The position numbers were made by a program, and so were the translations under genes. This document shows, piece after piece, positions 28,464-38,059 of a DNA stretch of 64,000 bases. Every line of letters begins with the position of its first letter. Position 1 is the stretch's first letter. The DNA comes from Methylococcus sp. EFPC2 (GTDB lineage: Bacteria > Pseudomonadota > Gammaproteobacteria > Methylococcales > Methylococcaceae). The stretch covers positions 930,001-994,000 of the forward strand of contig NZ_CP070491.1 in assembly GCF_016925495.1 (NCBI RefSeq), in the 5' to 3' direction. Below the pieces are notes generated by a model that saw only the letters and a program-made list of their open reading frames with translations, was not told the origin of the DNA and searched no databases.

Positions 28464-31031
28464 ATGCTTAAAGACACCGATTTGAGTCGACACACGCCCA
28501 TGATGCGGCAGTATCTGGGCCTGAAGGCGGAGCATCCCGACCGCCTGCTGTTTTACCGCATGGGCGATTTCTACGAACTGTTCTTTGACGACGCCCGCAA
28601 GATCGTCGGTTTGCTGGATCTGACCCTGACCCACCGGGGAGAATCGGCGGGCGTGCGCATCCCCATGGCCGGCATTCCTTACCATGCGGCCGAAACTTAC
28701 CTGGCCCGTTTGCTCAAGCTGGGCGAGTCGGTTGCGATTTGCGAGCAGATCGGCGATCCGGCCACATCCAAGGGACCGGTCGAGCGCAAGGTCGTGCGCA
28801 TCGTCACTCCGGGCACGGTCACCGACGAAGCCCTGCTCGAAGAGCGGCGCGACAATCTGCTGCTGGCCGTCGCACCGGCGTCGGGCCGGTTCGGCCTGGC
28901 TTATCTGGATCTGGCCGGCGGCCGCTTCCTGTTGCAGGAGCCGGAAACGGCCGAGCATTTGCTGGGCGAGCTGGAGCGACTCAATCCGGCCGAGATCCTG
29001 GTCAGCGAAGAATGGCCGCTGCCGGCCACCTTGGCCAGCCGTCGAGGCTTGACGCGCCGCCCACCCTGGCATTTCGACCCGGTGACCGCGCGCAACCTGC
29101 TGCTGCGCCAGTTCCAGACCCGCGACCTGGACGGCTTCGGCTGCGAGCGGGCCGAAGCCGCCATCGCCGCGGCAGGCTGTCTGCTGCAGTACGTGCAGGA
29201 AACGCAAAAAAGCGCGCTGCCCCACCTGCGCAGCTTGCGCCTGGAAACCGGCGCCGAAGGCATCATTCTCGACGCGGCCAGCCGGCGCAACCTGGAGCTC
29301 GACTATCACCCCAGCGGGCGACTCGAATTTACCCTGTTTGGTGTGTTGGACCGCACGGCCACCGCCATGGGCAGCCGCTTGTTGCGCCGCTGGCTGCACG
29401 GTCCGCTGCGCGACCGCACGGTTCTGCAAGGCCGCTACCAGGCGATCGATGCCTTAAGCCAAGCGGCTCAGCCCGTGCACGAGCAATTGCGGGAAGTGGG
29501 AGACATCGAGCGTATCGCGGCGCGGATCGCGCTCAAGACCGCCCGCCCGCGCGACCTGGCGACCTTGCGCAACTCTCTGACGTCGTTGCCGGGTTTGCGG
29601 GACGCTCTGGCCGCCTGTGATGGCCCTCTACTCGCGGACTTGCATGCGCGGATAGGTGAACATCCCGATCTGCTGGACCTGCTTGCACGCGCACTGGTCG
29701 ACAGCCCGCCCATGCTGATCCGCGACGGTGGCGTGATACGGGCCGGCTACGATGCCGATTTGGACGAGTTGCGGAACTTGAGCCAGCACGCGGATCAATT
29801 TCTCATCGAGATGGAACAGCGTGAGCGGGCGCGTACCGGTATCGCCAATCTCAAGTTCGGTTACAACCGCATCCAGGGCTTTTATATCGAACTGTCGCGT
29901 ACCCAGGCCGACAAGGTGCCGGTCGACTATACCCGCAAGCAAACGCTCAAGGGCGTGGAACGCTATATCACTCCGGAGCTGAAAGCCTTCGAGGACAAGG
30001 TGTTGAGCGCGCGGGAAAAGGCGCTGGCCTGCGAGAAGGCGTTGTACGAGGCCCTGCTGGATACCCTGGGCGAGTCTTTGCTCCGTCTCCAGACCAGCGC
30101 CGCCGCGGTGGCCGAAACCGACGTGCTAACCTGTCTGGCCGAGCGCGCCGCCACGCTGGCCTTCAACATGCCGCGCCTGGTCGAGGAGCCGGGCATACGC
30201 ATACGTGGAGGCCGTCATCCGGTGGTCGAGCGCTTGACGGACGAGCCCTTCGTACCCAACGACCTGATGCTGTCTCCGGAATGCCGCATGCTGATTCTTA
30301 CCGGCCCCAACATGGGCGGCAAATCGACCTATATGCGGCAGGCCGCGCTGATCGTCCTGCTGGCCCATATCGGCAGTTACGTACCTGCCGACGACGCCGA
30401 GATTGGACCGATAGACCGTATCTTTACCCGCATCGGCGCTTCGGACGACCTGGCGAGTGGGCGCTCCACCTTCATGGTGGAAATGACGGAAACCGCCAAC
30501 ATCCTGCACAACGCCACATCCAACAGCCTGGTGCTGATGGACGAAGTCGGACGCGGCACCAGCACGTTCGACGGCCTTTCCCTGGCCTGGGCCTGCGCCG
30601 AGCATCTGGCCCGTGAGATCAGGGCGTATACCTTGTTCGCCACGCATTATTTCGAACTGACCGTGCTGGCCGAGGAGTATGCCGATATCCGTAATGTCCA
30701 TTTGGACGCAGTCGAACACGGCGATAACATCGTGTTCCTGCATGCCGTCAAGGACGGGCCGGCGAATCAAAGCTACGGTTTGCAGGTCGCGGCGCTGGCC
30801 GGCGTACCCCGACCCGTGGTCGAGCGCGCGCGCGAGCGGTTGCGCGATCTGGAAGAGAAGGCCGGCGCAAGCCCGGCAAAATCGGGCGGGGTACACCAGT
30901 TCGACCTGTTCGCCGAACCGGAGCCCAGTCCGGCGCTTCTGCGCCTGGAGAAGATCGAGCCCGATCACCTGAGCCCGCGCAGCGCGCTGGATTTGCTCTA
31001 CGAATTAAAAGCCTTATTGGCCAAAAAATAG
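28464..31031 (+). CDS. mutS: DNA mismatch repair protein MutS
   Basis: MutS recognises mispaired bases and starts methyl-directed repair with MutL. The 855-residue length is standard. The N-terminal mismatch-reading motif GDFYELF (Phe-X-Glu) lies near residue 37. The ATPase has Walker [12 protein letters not shown] near 613, Walker [17 protein letters not shown] near 690 and the downstream FATHYFELT. The C-terminal region after residue 800 ends with the helical tetramerisation segment. It starts the region after the polysaccharide locus and has its own spacer. Confidence 0.96.
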   Translation: MLKDTDLSRHTPMMRQYLGLKAEHPDRLLFYRMGDFYELFFDDARKIVGLLDLTLTHRGESAGVRIPMAGIPYHAAETYLARLLKLGESVAICEQIGDPATSKGPVERKVVRIVTPGTVTDEALLEERRDNLLLAVAPASGRFGLAYLDLAGGRFLLQEPETAEHLLGELERLNPAEILVSEEWPLPATLASRRGLTRRPPWHFDPVTARNLLLRQFQTRDLDGFGCERAEAAIAAAGCLLQYVQETQKSALPHLRSLRLETGAEGIILDAASRRNLELDYHPSGRLEFTLFGVLDRTATAMGSRLLRRWLHGPLRDRTVLQGRYQAIDALSQAAQPVHEQLREVGDIERIAARIALKTARPRDLATLRNSLTSLPGLRDALAACDGPLLADLHARIGEHPDLLDLLARALVDSPPMLIRDGGVIRAGYDADLDELRNLSQHADQFLIEMEQRERARTGIANLKFGYNRIQGFYIELSRTQADKVPVDYTRKQTLKGVERYITPELKAFEDKVLSAREKALACEKALYEALLDTLGESLLRLQTSAAAVAETDVLTCLAERAATLAFNMPRLVEEPGIRIRGGRHPVVERLTDEPFVPNDLMLSPECRMLILTGPNMGGKSTYMRQAALIVLLAHIGSYVPADDAEIGPIDRIFTRIGASDDLASGRSTFMVEMTETANILHNATSNSLVLMDEVGRGTSTFDGLSLAWACAEHLAREIRAYTLFATHYFELTVLAEEYADIRNVHLDAVEHGDNIVFLHAVKDGPANQSYGLQVAALAGVPRPVVERARERLRDLEEKAGASPAKSGGVHQFDLFAEPEPSPALLRLEKIEPDHLSPRSALDLLYELKALLAKK

Positions 31032-31103
31032 GGAGGTGAAATGGCGGGACATCCCCAGCGACCCCGTTCGGCGATCATGATCCTGACTCGCCAGGAAGCC
31101 TGA

Positions 31104-31727
31104 ATGAGCGACGCCCCGATCCGATCGACCGGCGAGATCAGCGCCCGGCGCTTTCTCCATCTCGCCACGCTGTTCGAAGGCAGTCTGGTACTGGTCGCGT
31201 ATGTCATCGGCTGGCTCGGCGGCGTGGACCCCTGGGCCGATCTGCGCTTCGATGCCCTAGGCTGGCTTTATGGTCTGGCGGCAACCCTGCCGCTGTTTCT
31301 TGCCTCGCATGCGTGTTATCGGCAGGCCCAGTCCTTTGAGCCTATGCGGCAGGTCAAGGATTTCCTGATCGAGCGCATGGGGCCGGTACTCGACGGATGC
31401 CGAGGTCATGAACTGGTTTATCTGGGGCTGCTGGCCGGTGTAACCGAAGAGGTGTTGTTCCGCGGTGTCATACAGCCCTTGATGGAGTCGGGCATGGGTT
31501 CATGGCCGGGTTTGATCGCCAGCAATCTCCTGTTCGCGCTGGTTCACGCGGTGACGCCCCTGTATGCCGTGCTGGCTGGATTGACCGGAACCTATCTGGG
31601 GCTGTCCCTGGATCTCGGCGGCGAAAGGAATCTGCTGATCCCGATTCTGATCCATGCCTGTTACGACATGCTGGCCTTCCGTATGGTGGTGAGGAGTTAC
31701 CGTGAGGCGCGCGGCCGGAGGTTTTGA
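31104..31727 (+). CDS. CPBP-family intramembrane glutamic endopeptidase
   Basis: This 207-residue membrane protein belongs to the CAAX-protease/bacteriocin-processing (Abi/Rce1-like) family. It has the EExxxR motif GVTEEVLFRG near residue 113, FALVHAV near residue 148 and HACYDML near 191, which together form the active site. Five to six hydrophobic segments are visible. AGGA precedes the ATG by nine bases. Bacterial members have varied or unknown substrates; no bacteriocin gene is nearby. Confidence 0.88.
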   Translation: MSDAPIRSTGEISARRFLHLATLFEGSLVLVAYVIGWLGGVDPWADLRFDALGWLYGLAATLPLFLASHACYRQAQSFEPMRQVKDFLIERMGPVLDGCRGHELVYLGLLAGVTEEVLFRGVIQPLMESGMGSWPGLIASNLLFALVHAVTPLYAVLAGLTGTYLGLSLDLGGERNLLIPILIHACYDMLAFRMVVRSYREARGRRF

Positions 31728-31952
31728 GCGGCGCCCAAAAAATTCACTAGGAACGGTGTTGGGGGGAATGCAGAAGGTTGGAGGGTGAGCTGGTAGTAGC
31801 GGATATGGATAAGGTTAGCGGTGGGCCGGTTCCTAGTGCTTCAACTCGAAGAAGAGGTTATGCCCTTCCTATCCAGCAGGCTCTGTGCCATTTGTTTTTT
31901 AGTCGCCGAATCAATAGGATGGCGCTTTATAGTCGGCGCGGCCGTCACCCGA

Positions 31953-31972
31953 GATGCGTCATATGACGCATC
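31953..31972. promoter_or_regulatory. Perfect 20-base palindrome, candidate operator
   Basis: GATGCGTCATATGACGCATC reads identically on both strands and lies 33 bases upstream of the next start codon. A perfect palindrome of this size without a following T-run suggests a dimeric regulator site rather than a terminator. The regulator is unknown. Confidence 0.5.
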
Positions 31973-32005
31973 GTGATGCGAAATCCCACGGGGCTGCGAT
32001 GTATC

Positions 32006-32779
32006 ATGACAAACAATAACCGGCGTTACGGCGGTCGCCTGATTTATCACGCACGGGATGCCGAAGGGGCGCTCGAAGTCGTGGAGACACACGGTGTTCG
32101 CGCACTCCATTTCGGCACCTCGCCCAAGCAAAGCGCGATGTCCCTGGATGAGCCGCGGCGTTTGGAACTGGCCTATGCCCGGGCGATGTTGAGCGGCTTG
32201 TTGTTTGTGCCTCGACCGAGCCGTGTATTGATCCTCGGCTTGGGGGGCGGCACCCTGGCGAAATTCATCCTGGACCACTATGCGGAGTGCCGCGTGGACG
32301 CCGTGGAAAGACGACCGGCCGTTGTCAGCATCGCCCGCGATTATTTCGGCCTGCCCAGCGACGACCGGCTGGCCGTTCATGTAGGCGAAGCCACGGATTT
32401 CGTTTCCCGTTGTCTGCCCAAAGCCTACGATCTGGTGCTGGTGGATGCCTACGACCACCAAGGCATGGACGGCTCCATCAATGCCGAGGCTTTCTTTCGC
32501 GATTGTGCCGGCTCGATCAACGGCGATGGCGTGCTGACGATCAATCTGTGGGGTACGCATGCCGTCGCCCTGCGTACCTCCAATCAACTCTTGCGTTTAT
32601 GTTTTCCGGGCCGCTGCATGCGGCTTGCCGTTCCCAATCGCGGCAACGTGATCGGTTTGGGTCTGGGCGAAAACTTCCAGTCGGTTACCCCATCGGCTTA
32701 TGCGGCGACCGCCTGCGCGCTGGACGTCGAGCTGGGTATGGAAATGTCGTACTTTTTGCGCAATCTGCGCGTCTTGTAA
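32006..32779 (+). CDS. Spermidine-synthase-fold protein
   Basis: A 257-residue protein with the Rossmann-like methyltransferase/aminopropyltransferase fold. The glycine-rich motif LGLGGGTLAKFI lies near residue 74, VDAVERRPAVVSIAR near residue 93 (acidic residue binding the nucleoside), and VLVDAYDHQG near residue 143 keeps the two aspartates (D-x-x-D type) used by SpeE. It lacks the usual N-terminal beta domain motifs of true spermidine synthases, so its substrate is uncertain. The start at 32006 is preferred over 31973. A 20-base palindrome lies just upstream. Confidence 0.7.
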   Translation: MTNNNRRYGGRLIYHARDAEGALEVVETHGVRALHFGTSPKQSAMSLDEPRRLELAYARAMLSGLLFVPRPSRVLILGLGGGTLAKFILDHYAECRVDAVERRPAVVSIARDYFGLPSDDRLAVHVGEATDFVSRCLPKAYDLVLVDAYDHQGMDGSINAEAFFRDCAGSINGDGVLTINLWGTHAVALRTSNQLLRLCFPGRCMRLAVPNRGNVIGLGLGENFQSVTPSAYAATACALDVELGMEMSYFLRNLRVL

Positions 32780-32848
32780 TCCCGGCCGCCGGGTGGCGGT
32801 GATAAACTGGCGGCATTGCAATAGCCGCCCTTTTTCGGAATATCGCCG

Positions 32849-33643
32849 ATGTTAGCCGCGCTGATTCCTCTCGTGAGAACCGCCGCCCGCGAGGAGTTGC
32901 TCTCCCGATTTTCCGTGGCGGAACGCCGTTATAAAAGCGACGGCAGCGTCGTGACCGAGGCCGATCTGGCGATGCAGCAGCGATTGACCGCGGAACTCGC
33001 TCGTCTGTTTCCGGAATACGCACTGCTGGGCGAGGAAATGCCTGAAGATCAACAGCGGGCATTGATCGAGTCGGGAGATCGTGGACTGTGGTGCCTGGAT
33101 CCGCTCGACGGCACCAGCAACTTCGCGGCGGGTTTGCCGTTCTTCGGCGTTTCGCTGGCCTTGCTGAAGCACAGGCGGCCGATCCTCGCCCTGGTGTACG
33201 ACCCCATACGCGACGAATGCTATACGGCTGAAGCCGGCAAGGGCGCCCGCCTGAACGGCGCCCCCTTGCGATGTACGGCCGCCGGCTTGCCGTTGCGACG
33301 CTGCCTGGCGATGGTCGATTTCAAGCGCATTCCCGGTCTGGTCTCCGCCCTGGCGGTCCGACCGCCATACGGCTCGCAACGCAGCCTCGGCGCCGTCGTG
33401 CTGGAATGGTGCTGGCTCGCGGCCAACCGCTATCATGTTTACCTGCACGGTCGGCAGAAGCTATGGGATTACGCCGCCGGCGCGCTGATATTGGCTGAGG
33501 CGGGAGGGCACGCAGAGACCCTGGCCGGCGAACCGGTGTTCAGCGATGCCTTGCAGGCCCGCTCGGTGGTTGCCGCCGGCGATCCGGCCTTGTTCGAAGA
33601 ATGGAAATCCTGGCTGGCCGGGCATAATTCCCCTCCGGCCTAG
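32849..33643 (+). CDS. Inositol-monophosphatase-family phosphatase
   Basis: A 264-residue FIG-superfamily (Li-sensitive) phosphatase. The metal motif has Glu in LLGEEMPED near residue 57 followed by WCLDPLDGTSNF at residues 87-98. The second signature LWDYAAGALILAEAGG is near residue 207. Family members include inositol monophosphatase, CysQ and NagD-like phosphatases; the exact substrate cannot be assigned. It sits alone between the SpeE-like gene and the HDOD gene in the same direction. Confidence 0.87.
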   Translation: MLAALIPLVRTAAREELLSRFSVAERRYKSDGSVVTEADLAMQQRLTAELARLFPEYALLGEEMPEDQQRALIESGDRGLWCLDPLDGTSNFAAGLPFFGVSLALLKHRRPILALVYDPIRDECYTAEAGKGARLNGAPLRCTAAGLPLRRCLAMVDFKRIPGLVSALAVRPPYGSQRSLGAVVLEWCWLAANRYHVYLHGRQKLWDYAAGALILAEAGGHAETLAGEPVFSDALQARSVVAAGDPALFEEWKSWLAGHNSPPA

Positions 33644-33669
33644 TTACCCCGCATGATGAGAACGACAAC

Positions 33670-34527
33670 ATGGAACTGAACGATCTGATCCGCGACACGC
33701 AGCAATTGGTGACTTTGCCGGAGATCTATTACCGGGCTCAGGAGTTGCTGGACGATCCCCGCTCCGATTCCAAGACCATAGGGGTGGTGATCGAAAGTGA
33801 CGCCAATCTCACGGCGCGCCTGCTGCGCATCGCCAACAGTCCGCTATACAGCCCCAGTGCCAGGGTGGACCGCATTTCCTACGCGATCACCTTGCTCGGG
33901 CGCAACGTGCTGCGCGATCTGGTTCTCTCCACCGTGGTATTGCGGGTTTTCGACAAGGTGTCCACGAACCTGGTGGATCTATCCACCTTCTGGCATCACA
34001 GCCTCTATTGCGGCCTGGCGGCGCGCCAGTTCGGCAAGCTGAGCGGATTGCTGCATCACGAACGCATGCTGGTCGCGGGGCTCGTGCACGATATCGGGCA
34101 ATTGCTGATGTATCAGCGTTGCCCTGAACTTTCCGTGCAAGCCTTGTCCAGCGCCGAGCCGGTGGATGACGGCATGTTCCGCGCCGAACGCGAAGTGTTC
34201 GGATATACCCATGCGGACGTCGGCGCCCGCTTGTTGGCGAGCTGGCGCCTGCCTGACAGCTTGCAGGAAGCTGTTGCATTTCATCACGAGCCCGGTGCAG
34301 CGCTTAACTACCGTTTGGAGGCCAGCCTGCTCCACCTCGGCAACTTCATCGCCAACCGGCTGGAGCCGGGACGTCAGCTGGATGTTTGCGAGCCGCGGGT
34401 GGACCCTCGGGCATGGGACTACGCCGGCGTCGCGGAAGAGTCGAGCGAAGCGGTATTGAACGCCGCCAACGAGCACTTCCTGGACGTGCTTGACGTATTG
34501 ATGCCCAGCCGCATGTTCGTTCACTGA
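33670..34527 (+). CDS. HDOD-domain signalling protein
   Basis: A 285-residue single-domain HDOD protein. It begins LPEIYYRAQELLDDPRSDSK and ANLTARLLRIANSPLYSPS, the hallmark of the HDOD family, and contains VAGLVHDIGQLLMYQ near residue 140, where HD resembles the metal site. HDOD proteins usually act in signal transduction, often with two-component or c-di-GMP systems, but their catalytic activity is disputed. No partner domain is fused. It is 26 bases after the IMPase gene. Confidence 0.85.
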   Translation: MELNDLIRDTQQLVTLPEIYYRAQELLDDPRSDSKTIGVVIESDANLTARLLRIANSPLYSPSARVDRISYAITLLGRNVLRDLVLSTVVLRVFDKVSTNLVDLSTFWHHSLYCGLAARQFGKLSGLLHHERMLVAGLVHDIGQLLMYQRCPELSVQALSSAEPVDDGMFRAEREVFGYTHADVGARLLASWRLPDSLQEAVAFHHEPGAALNYRLEASLLHLGNFIANRLEPGRQLDVCEPRVDPRAWDYAGVAEESSEAVLNAANEHFLDVLDVLMPSRMFVH

Positions 34528-34546
34528 GCCTAGCTGACGCCGGCAG

Positions 34547-34575
34547 TTGGGAAATAACTTGCGACGATGTAAAAT
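34547..34575 (+). promoter_or_regulatory. Candidate sigma-70 promoter for fdxA
   Basis: TTGGGA and TAAAAT are separated by exactly 17 bases, about 109 bases upstream of fdxA. The hexamers match the consensus at four and five of six positions. Evidence is pattern only. Confidence 0.45.
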
Positions 34576-34683
34576 CGCCGGCTCTAAGTACGCCAAATCG
34601 TACCGTGGTCGGCGCAATGCCGGGCATTCGGGCGACCCGAGTCGGCGCGAGACCGAACCATCCCTAGACTGAAGGATAACCCA

Positions 34684-35007
34684 ATGGCATTCGTAGTTAC
34701 CGAGAATTGCATCAAGTGCAAGTACACCGATTGTGTCGATGTCTGCCCCGTGGACTGTTTCCACGAAGGCCCCAATTTCCTGGTCATCGACCCTGACGAG
34801 TGTATCGACTGCACGCTGTGCGAGCCGGAATGTCCCGCACATGCGATCTACTCGGAAGACGAAGTTCCGGCCGGTATGGAGGAGTTTATCCAGCTCAACG
34901 CCGAGCTGTCCAAATCCTGGCCCACCATCAGCGAAGTCAAATCGGCCCTGCCGGACGCTGACGAGTGGAAGGACCAGCCGGGCAAACGGCAGTATCTCGA
35001 AAGATAA
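34684..35007 (+). CDS. fdxA: Seven-iron ferredoxin FdxA
   Basis: A 107-residue ferredoxin with one 3Fe-4S and one 4Fe-4S cluster. The N-terminal [17 protein letters not shown] supplies cysteines for the two clusters, and [12 protein letters not shown] is a full 4Fe-4S motif. The C-terminal extension ([21 protein letters not shown]) is typical of the Azotobacter-type FdxA family. It carries low-potential electrons; the partner is not known from context. Confidence 0.94.
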   Translation: MAFVVTENCIKCKYTDCVDVCPVDCFHEGPNFLVIDPDECIDCTLCEPECPAHAIYSEDEVPAGMEEFIQLNAELSKSWPTISEVKSALPDADEWKDQPGKRQYLER

Positions 35008-35018
35008 CCAAAGCTCCC

Positions 35019-35054
35019 TGCGGAAGGACGGATGCTTCTCCCCCTCCTTCCGCA
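35019..35054 (+). terminator. Stem-loop after fdxA
   Basis: TGCGGAAGGA at 35019-35028 pairs perfectly with TCCTTCCGCA at 35045-35054 over a 16-base loop. There is no T-run, so it may be a weak or factor-assisted terminator, or an mRNA-stability element, between fdxA and cysB. Confidence 0.4.
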
Positions 35055-35121
35055 AGCCCGCTGCGGCCTGGAAGGCCCCTCTTTCCTGGCGCTCGGCCGC
35101 GCAAATCCGCTCACTAACGCC

Positions 35122-36096
35122 ATGAAACTCCAGCAATTACGCTACATCTGGGAAATATCCCGGCACGAACTAAACGTCTCCGCCACGGCCGACAGTCTTT
35201 ATACGTCTCAGCCGGGTGTGAGCAAGCAGGTTCGTTTGCTGGAGGACGAACTCGGCACGCTGATCTTCGCCCGCAACGGCAAGCATCTGACCGAAATCAC
35301 GGCGGCCGGCAAGCAGATCGTCGCGATTGCGGGTGAAATCCTGGGCAAGGTTCAGGATATTCGCCATATCGCCGAAGAGCACAGGGACAACAAGGTCGGT
35401 GCCCTGGCCATCGCGACGACGCATACCCAGGCACGCTACGCCCTGCCCAGCGTGGTGAAAACCTTCATGGCGCGTTATCCGGGCATCAAACTCAACATGC
35501 ACCAGGGCACGCCCATGCAGATCGCCGAACTGGCCTCCAGGGGGGTGGTCGATATGGCCATCGCCACCGAGGCCATGGAGTTGTTCGACAATCTGGTCAT
35601 GTTGCCCTGCTACCAGTGGAACCGCTGTGTGCTGGTGCCGCGCGACCATCCGCTGACGCAGTTGTCCGAGCTGACCCTGCAAGCGGTGGCTGCGTATCCG
35701 CTGATAACCTATGTGTTTGGCTTCACCGGCCGGTCGCAACTGGATCAGGCCTTTGAGCGCAACAACCTGCATCCGCAGATCGCCCTGACCGCGGTCGATG
35801 CGGACGTGATCAAGACCTATGTGCGCCTGGGACTGGGCGTGGGCATCGTGGCCCACATGGCGTACGACCCGGAAATAGACGGCGACCTGATCGCCCTGGA
35901 TGCCAGCCATCTGTTCGGCGCCAGCATCACCAAGATCGGTTTGCGCCGCGACATGTACATCCGCAAATTCATTTTCGATTTCATTGAGCTGTTCGCTCCC
36001 CACCTGACCCGGAATCTGGTCGAGGAAGCCATAAGCTTGCGCGAAAAACACGAGGTCGACGAGTTGTTCAGCCACGTCGAGCTGCCGGTGAGATAG
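35122..36096 (+). CDS. cysB: LysR-type transcriptional regulator CysB
   Basis: CysB activates sulfur-assimilation genes in response to N-acetylserine. The 324-residue length and N-terminus MKLQQLRYIWEISRHELNVS match the CysB/Cbl subgroup rather than general LysR proteins. The helix-turn-helix covers SATADSLYTSQPGVSKQVRLLE. The effector domain has ATTHTQARYALPSVV, where the Thr residues bind ligand. The start at 35122 is chosen because the upstream in-frame extension is not family-like. Confidence 0.93.
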   Translation: MKLQQLRYIWEISRHELNVSATADSLYTSQPGVSKQVRLLEDELGTLIFARNGKHLTEITAAGKQIVAIAGEILGKVQDIRHIAEEHRDNKVGALAIATTHTQARYALPSVVKTFMARYPGIKLNMHQGTPMQIAELASRGVVDMAIATEAMELFDNLVMLPCYQWNRCVLVPRDHPLTQLSELTLQAVAAYPLITYVFGFTGRSQLDQAFERNNLHPQIALTAVDADVIKTYVRLGLGVGIVAHMAYDPEIDGDLIALDASHLFGASITKIGLRRDMYIRKFIFDFIELFAPHLTRNLVEEAISLREKHEVDELFSHVELPVR

Positions 36097-36113
36097 CAAG
36101 AGGGCAGGCGCAT

Positions 36114-36959
36114 CTAGCGCGAGGGGCCCGCGTTCAGGATCTCGTCCACGTTGCTGGCGATGGTCACGGCGATTTCGTCCGTCGGCAAATCGTTGGCGTC
36201 CAGACCGAAGGGGTTTTCCACTTCTTCCGCGATAAGCTCCAGGCTGCCCAGGACGTAGAATACGAAGGTCGTGAACGGGATCGTCCAGTAGCCGAAATCG
36301 TGCGCAAAGCAGAACGGCATCGTGACGATGTACACGAAGACGAACTTCTTGATGAACAAGCTGTAGGAATAGGGAATGGGCGTTTTGCGTATCCGTTCGC
36401 AGCCACCGCAGACGTCGGTAAAGGCCGTCAGGTCGGGGACCAGCGCCAGATAGCGTTCACGGTCGATGTCGCCGCTACGGCGCAGTTTCTCCAGCTCCCG
36501 AAAAAGGCCCGCGGCTATCCGGTTGGGCGCGTGGCGGATGCCGGCGTCGCGGCGGCTTATTCCGTCGCGCAGATGCAGCTTCAGCGCTGCGGCATAATTG
36601 GCGATCAGGCGGCTGAAACGGCTGCGGGCGATATGGCGTTCCGGCAGGCCGGCGTCGAGTTTGAGGGCCAGATTGCGGGAAGCATTGACCAAGGCGCCCC
36701 ACTGGCGCCGTCCTTCCCACCAGCGTTCGTACGCCGTATTGGTGCGGAATACCAGCAGCAGGGAAATGACGAATCCCAGCAGCGAGTGCACCAAGGTCGT
36801 GCCTCGCCATTGGTCGAAGAGCACGATCTGCTCGAGATAGGCGATGCCTCCGCTGTACAAGGCCACCGTGGCCATGGCCGGCAGCAGTTGACGGAAAGTA
36901 TCGCTCTTGTGGAACTTGAATATCAGTCCCCACCAGGATTTCGGGTTGTAATTGATCAT
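36114..36959 (-). CDS. Bestrophin-like membrane protein
   Basis: A 281-residue member of the bestrophin/UPF0187 family, which forms pentameric anion or cation channels. Family signatures are RTNTAYERWWEGRRQWGALVN near residue 72, the helical RxIxAxxxxLKxHLR segment near residue 110, RIRKTPIPYSYSLFIKK near residue 188, and the C-terminal ELIAEEVENPFGLDANDLP, with the acidic cluster near the channel neck. Four hydrophobic segments are visible. It is convergent with cysB and divergent from dhaK. The ion it passes is unknown. Confidence 0.88.
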   Translation of the reverse strand: MINYNPKSWWGLIFKFHKSDTFRQLLPAMATVALYSGGIAYLEQIVLFDQWRGTTLVHSLLGFVISLLLVFRTNTAYERWWEGRRQWGALVNASRNLALKLDAGLPERHIARSRFSRLIANYAAALKLHLRDGISRRDAGIRHAPNRIAAGLFRELEKLRRSGDIDRERYLALVPDLTAFTDVCGGCERIRKTPIPYSYSLFIKKFVFVYIVTMPFCFAHDFGYWTIPFTTFVFYVLGSLELIAEEVENPFGLDANDLPTDEIAVTIASNVDEILNAGPSR

Positions 36960-37036
36960 CGGCGCGTTCGGTGGACGGTTTGGTCCTGCTATTCTACGGC
37001 GCGCCCAGGCACGATGTTCGGAGGAAAAGCGCCGCC

Positions 37037-38026
37037 ATGAAAAAATTCATCGATACCCCGGAAACCCTGCTACATGACAGCTTGAGCGGCTTCGCCCTGG
37101 CTCATGGCGATATCGTGCGATACAACCCGGAACCCCGCTTCATCCGGCGGGCGCAAATCGGTCCAGCGGGCAAAGTCGCGTTGATTTCCGGCGGCGGTTC
37201 GGGCCATGAGCCTCTGCATTGCGGATATGTCGGAGTGGGGATGCTCGACGCCGCCTGTCCGGGACAGATATTCACATCGCCCACCCCGGATCAGATGCTG
37301 GCCGCCGCGCAAGCGGTGGATACCGGCGGCGGCATTTTGTTTATCGTCAAGAACTACGCGGGCGACGTCATGAATTTCGACATGGCGGCCGAACTGCTGG
37401 AGGTCCCGCATGGCTCGGTCCTGGTGCATGACGATGTGTCGATACCCGAACATCAGGGCATGGGACGTCGCGGCGTAGCCGGCACGCTAATGGTGGAGAA
37501 AATCGTCGGCGCTGCCGCCGAGGCGGGCGCCGATCTCGCGGCTTGCCTGGCGCTGGGAGAGCGGGTGGTGCACGCCACCGCATCCATGGGTGTGGCCTTG
37601 ACCAGCTGTACCGTGCCTGCCCTGGGAAAACCGACCTTCGAGATCGCCGGCGACGAAATGGAAATGGGGGTGGGCATACACGGCGAGCGTGGGCGAGAGC
37701 GCATGAAGCTGGCCACGGCGAAGGAGATCGTCGACCAGATCGCCACGACCATAGCCGACGAGCTCAAACCCGAGCGCAATCAGTCCGCTCTGCTGCATAT
37801 CAACGGCTTCGGTGCTACGCCCTTGCTGGAGCTCTATCTGATCTACCATCTCGCCGCGCAATTTTTCCAGGACCGGGGCGTCGTCATTGCCCGCTCCCTG
37901 GTCGGCAACCACACCACCTCGCTGGACATGGCCGGTTGTTCCGTCACGTTGACCCTGCTCGACGATGAACTCATCCGCTGGTGGGATGCGCCGGTGCATA
38001 CCGCCTCATTGAGATGGGCGTGCTGA
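37037..38026 (+). CDS. dhaK: Dihydroxyacetone kinase subunit DhaK
   Basis: DhaK binds dihydroxyacetone covalently through a histidine, here in GVGIHGERG near residue 218. LISGGGSGHEPLH near residue 52 and KNYAGDVMNFDMA near 104 line the pocket. The 329-residue length equals bacterial DhaK. No dhaL (ADP-binding) or dhaM gene follows, so phosphorylation would need a DhaL from elsewhere. In a methylotroph-like organism a role in C1/C3 metabolism is plausible but not shown. The start ATG 37037 is preferred over an upstream ATG at 36971. Confidence 0.88.
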   Translation: MKKFIDTPETLLHDSLSGFALAHGDIVRYNPEPRFIRRAQIGPAGKVALISGGGSGHEPLHCGYVGVGMLDAACPGQIFTSPTPDQMLAAAQAVDTGGGILFIVKNYAGDVMNFDMAAELLEVPHGSVLVHDDVSIPEHQGMGRRGVAGTLMVEKIVGAAAEAGADLAACLALGERVVHATASMGVALTSCTVPALGKPTFEIAGDEMEMGVGIHGERGRERMKLATAKEIVDQIATTIADELKPERNQSALLHINGFGATPLLELYLIYHLAAQFFQDRGVVIARSLVGNHTTSLDMAGCSVTLTLLDDELIRWWDAPVHTASLRWAC

Positions 38027-38059
38027 AGCGCATGGCGTCGCCGGGGATAGCGCAAGCCT

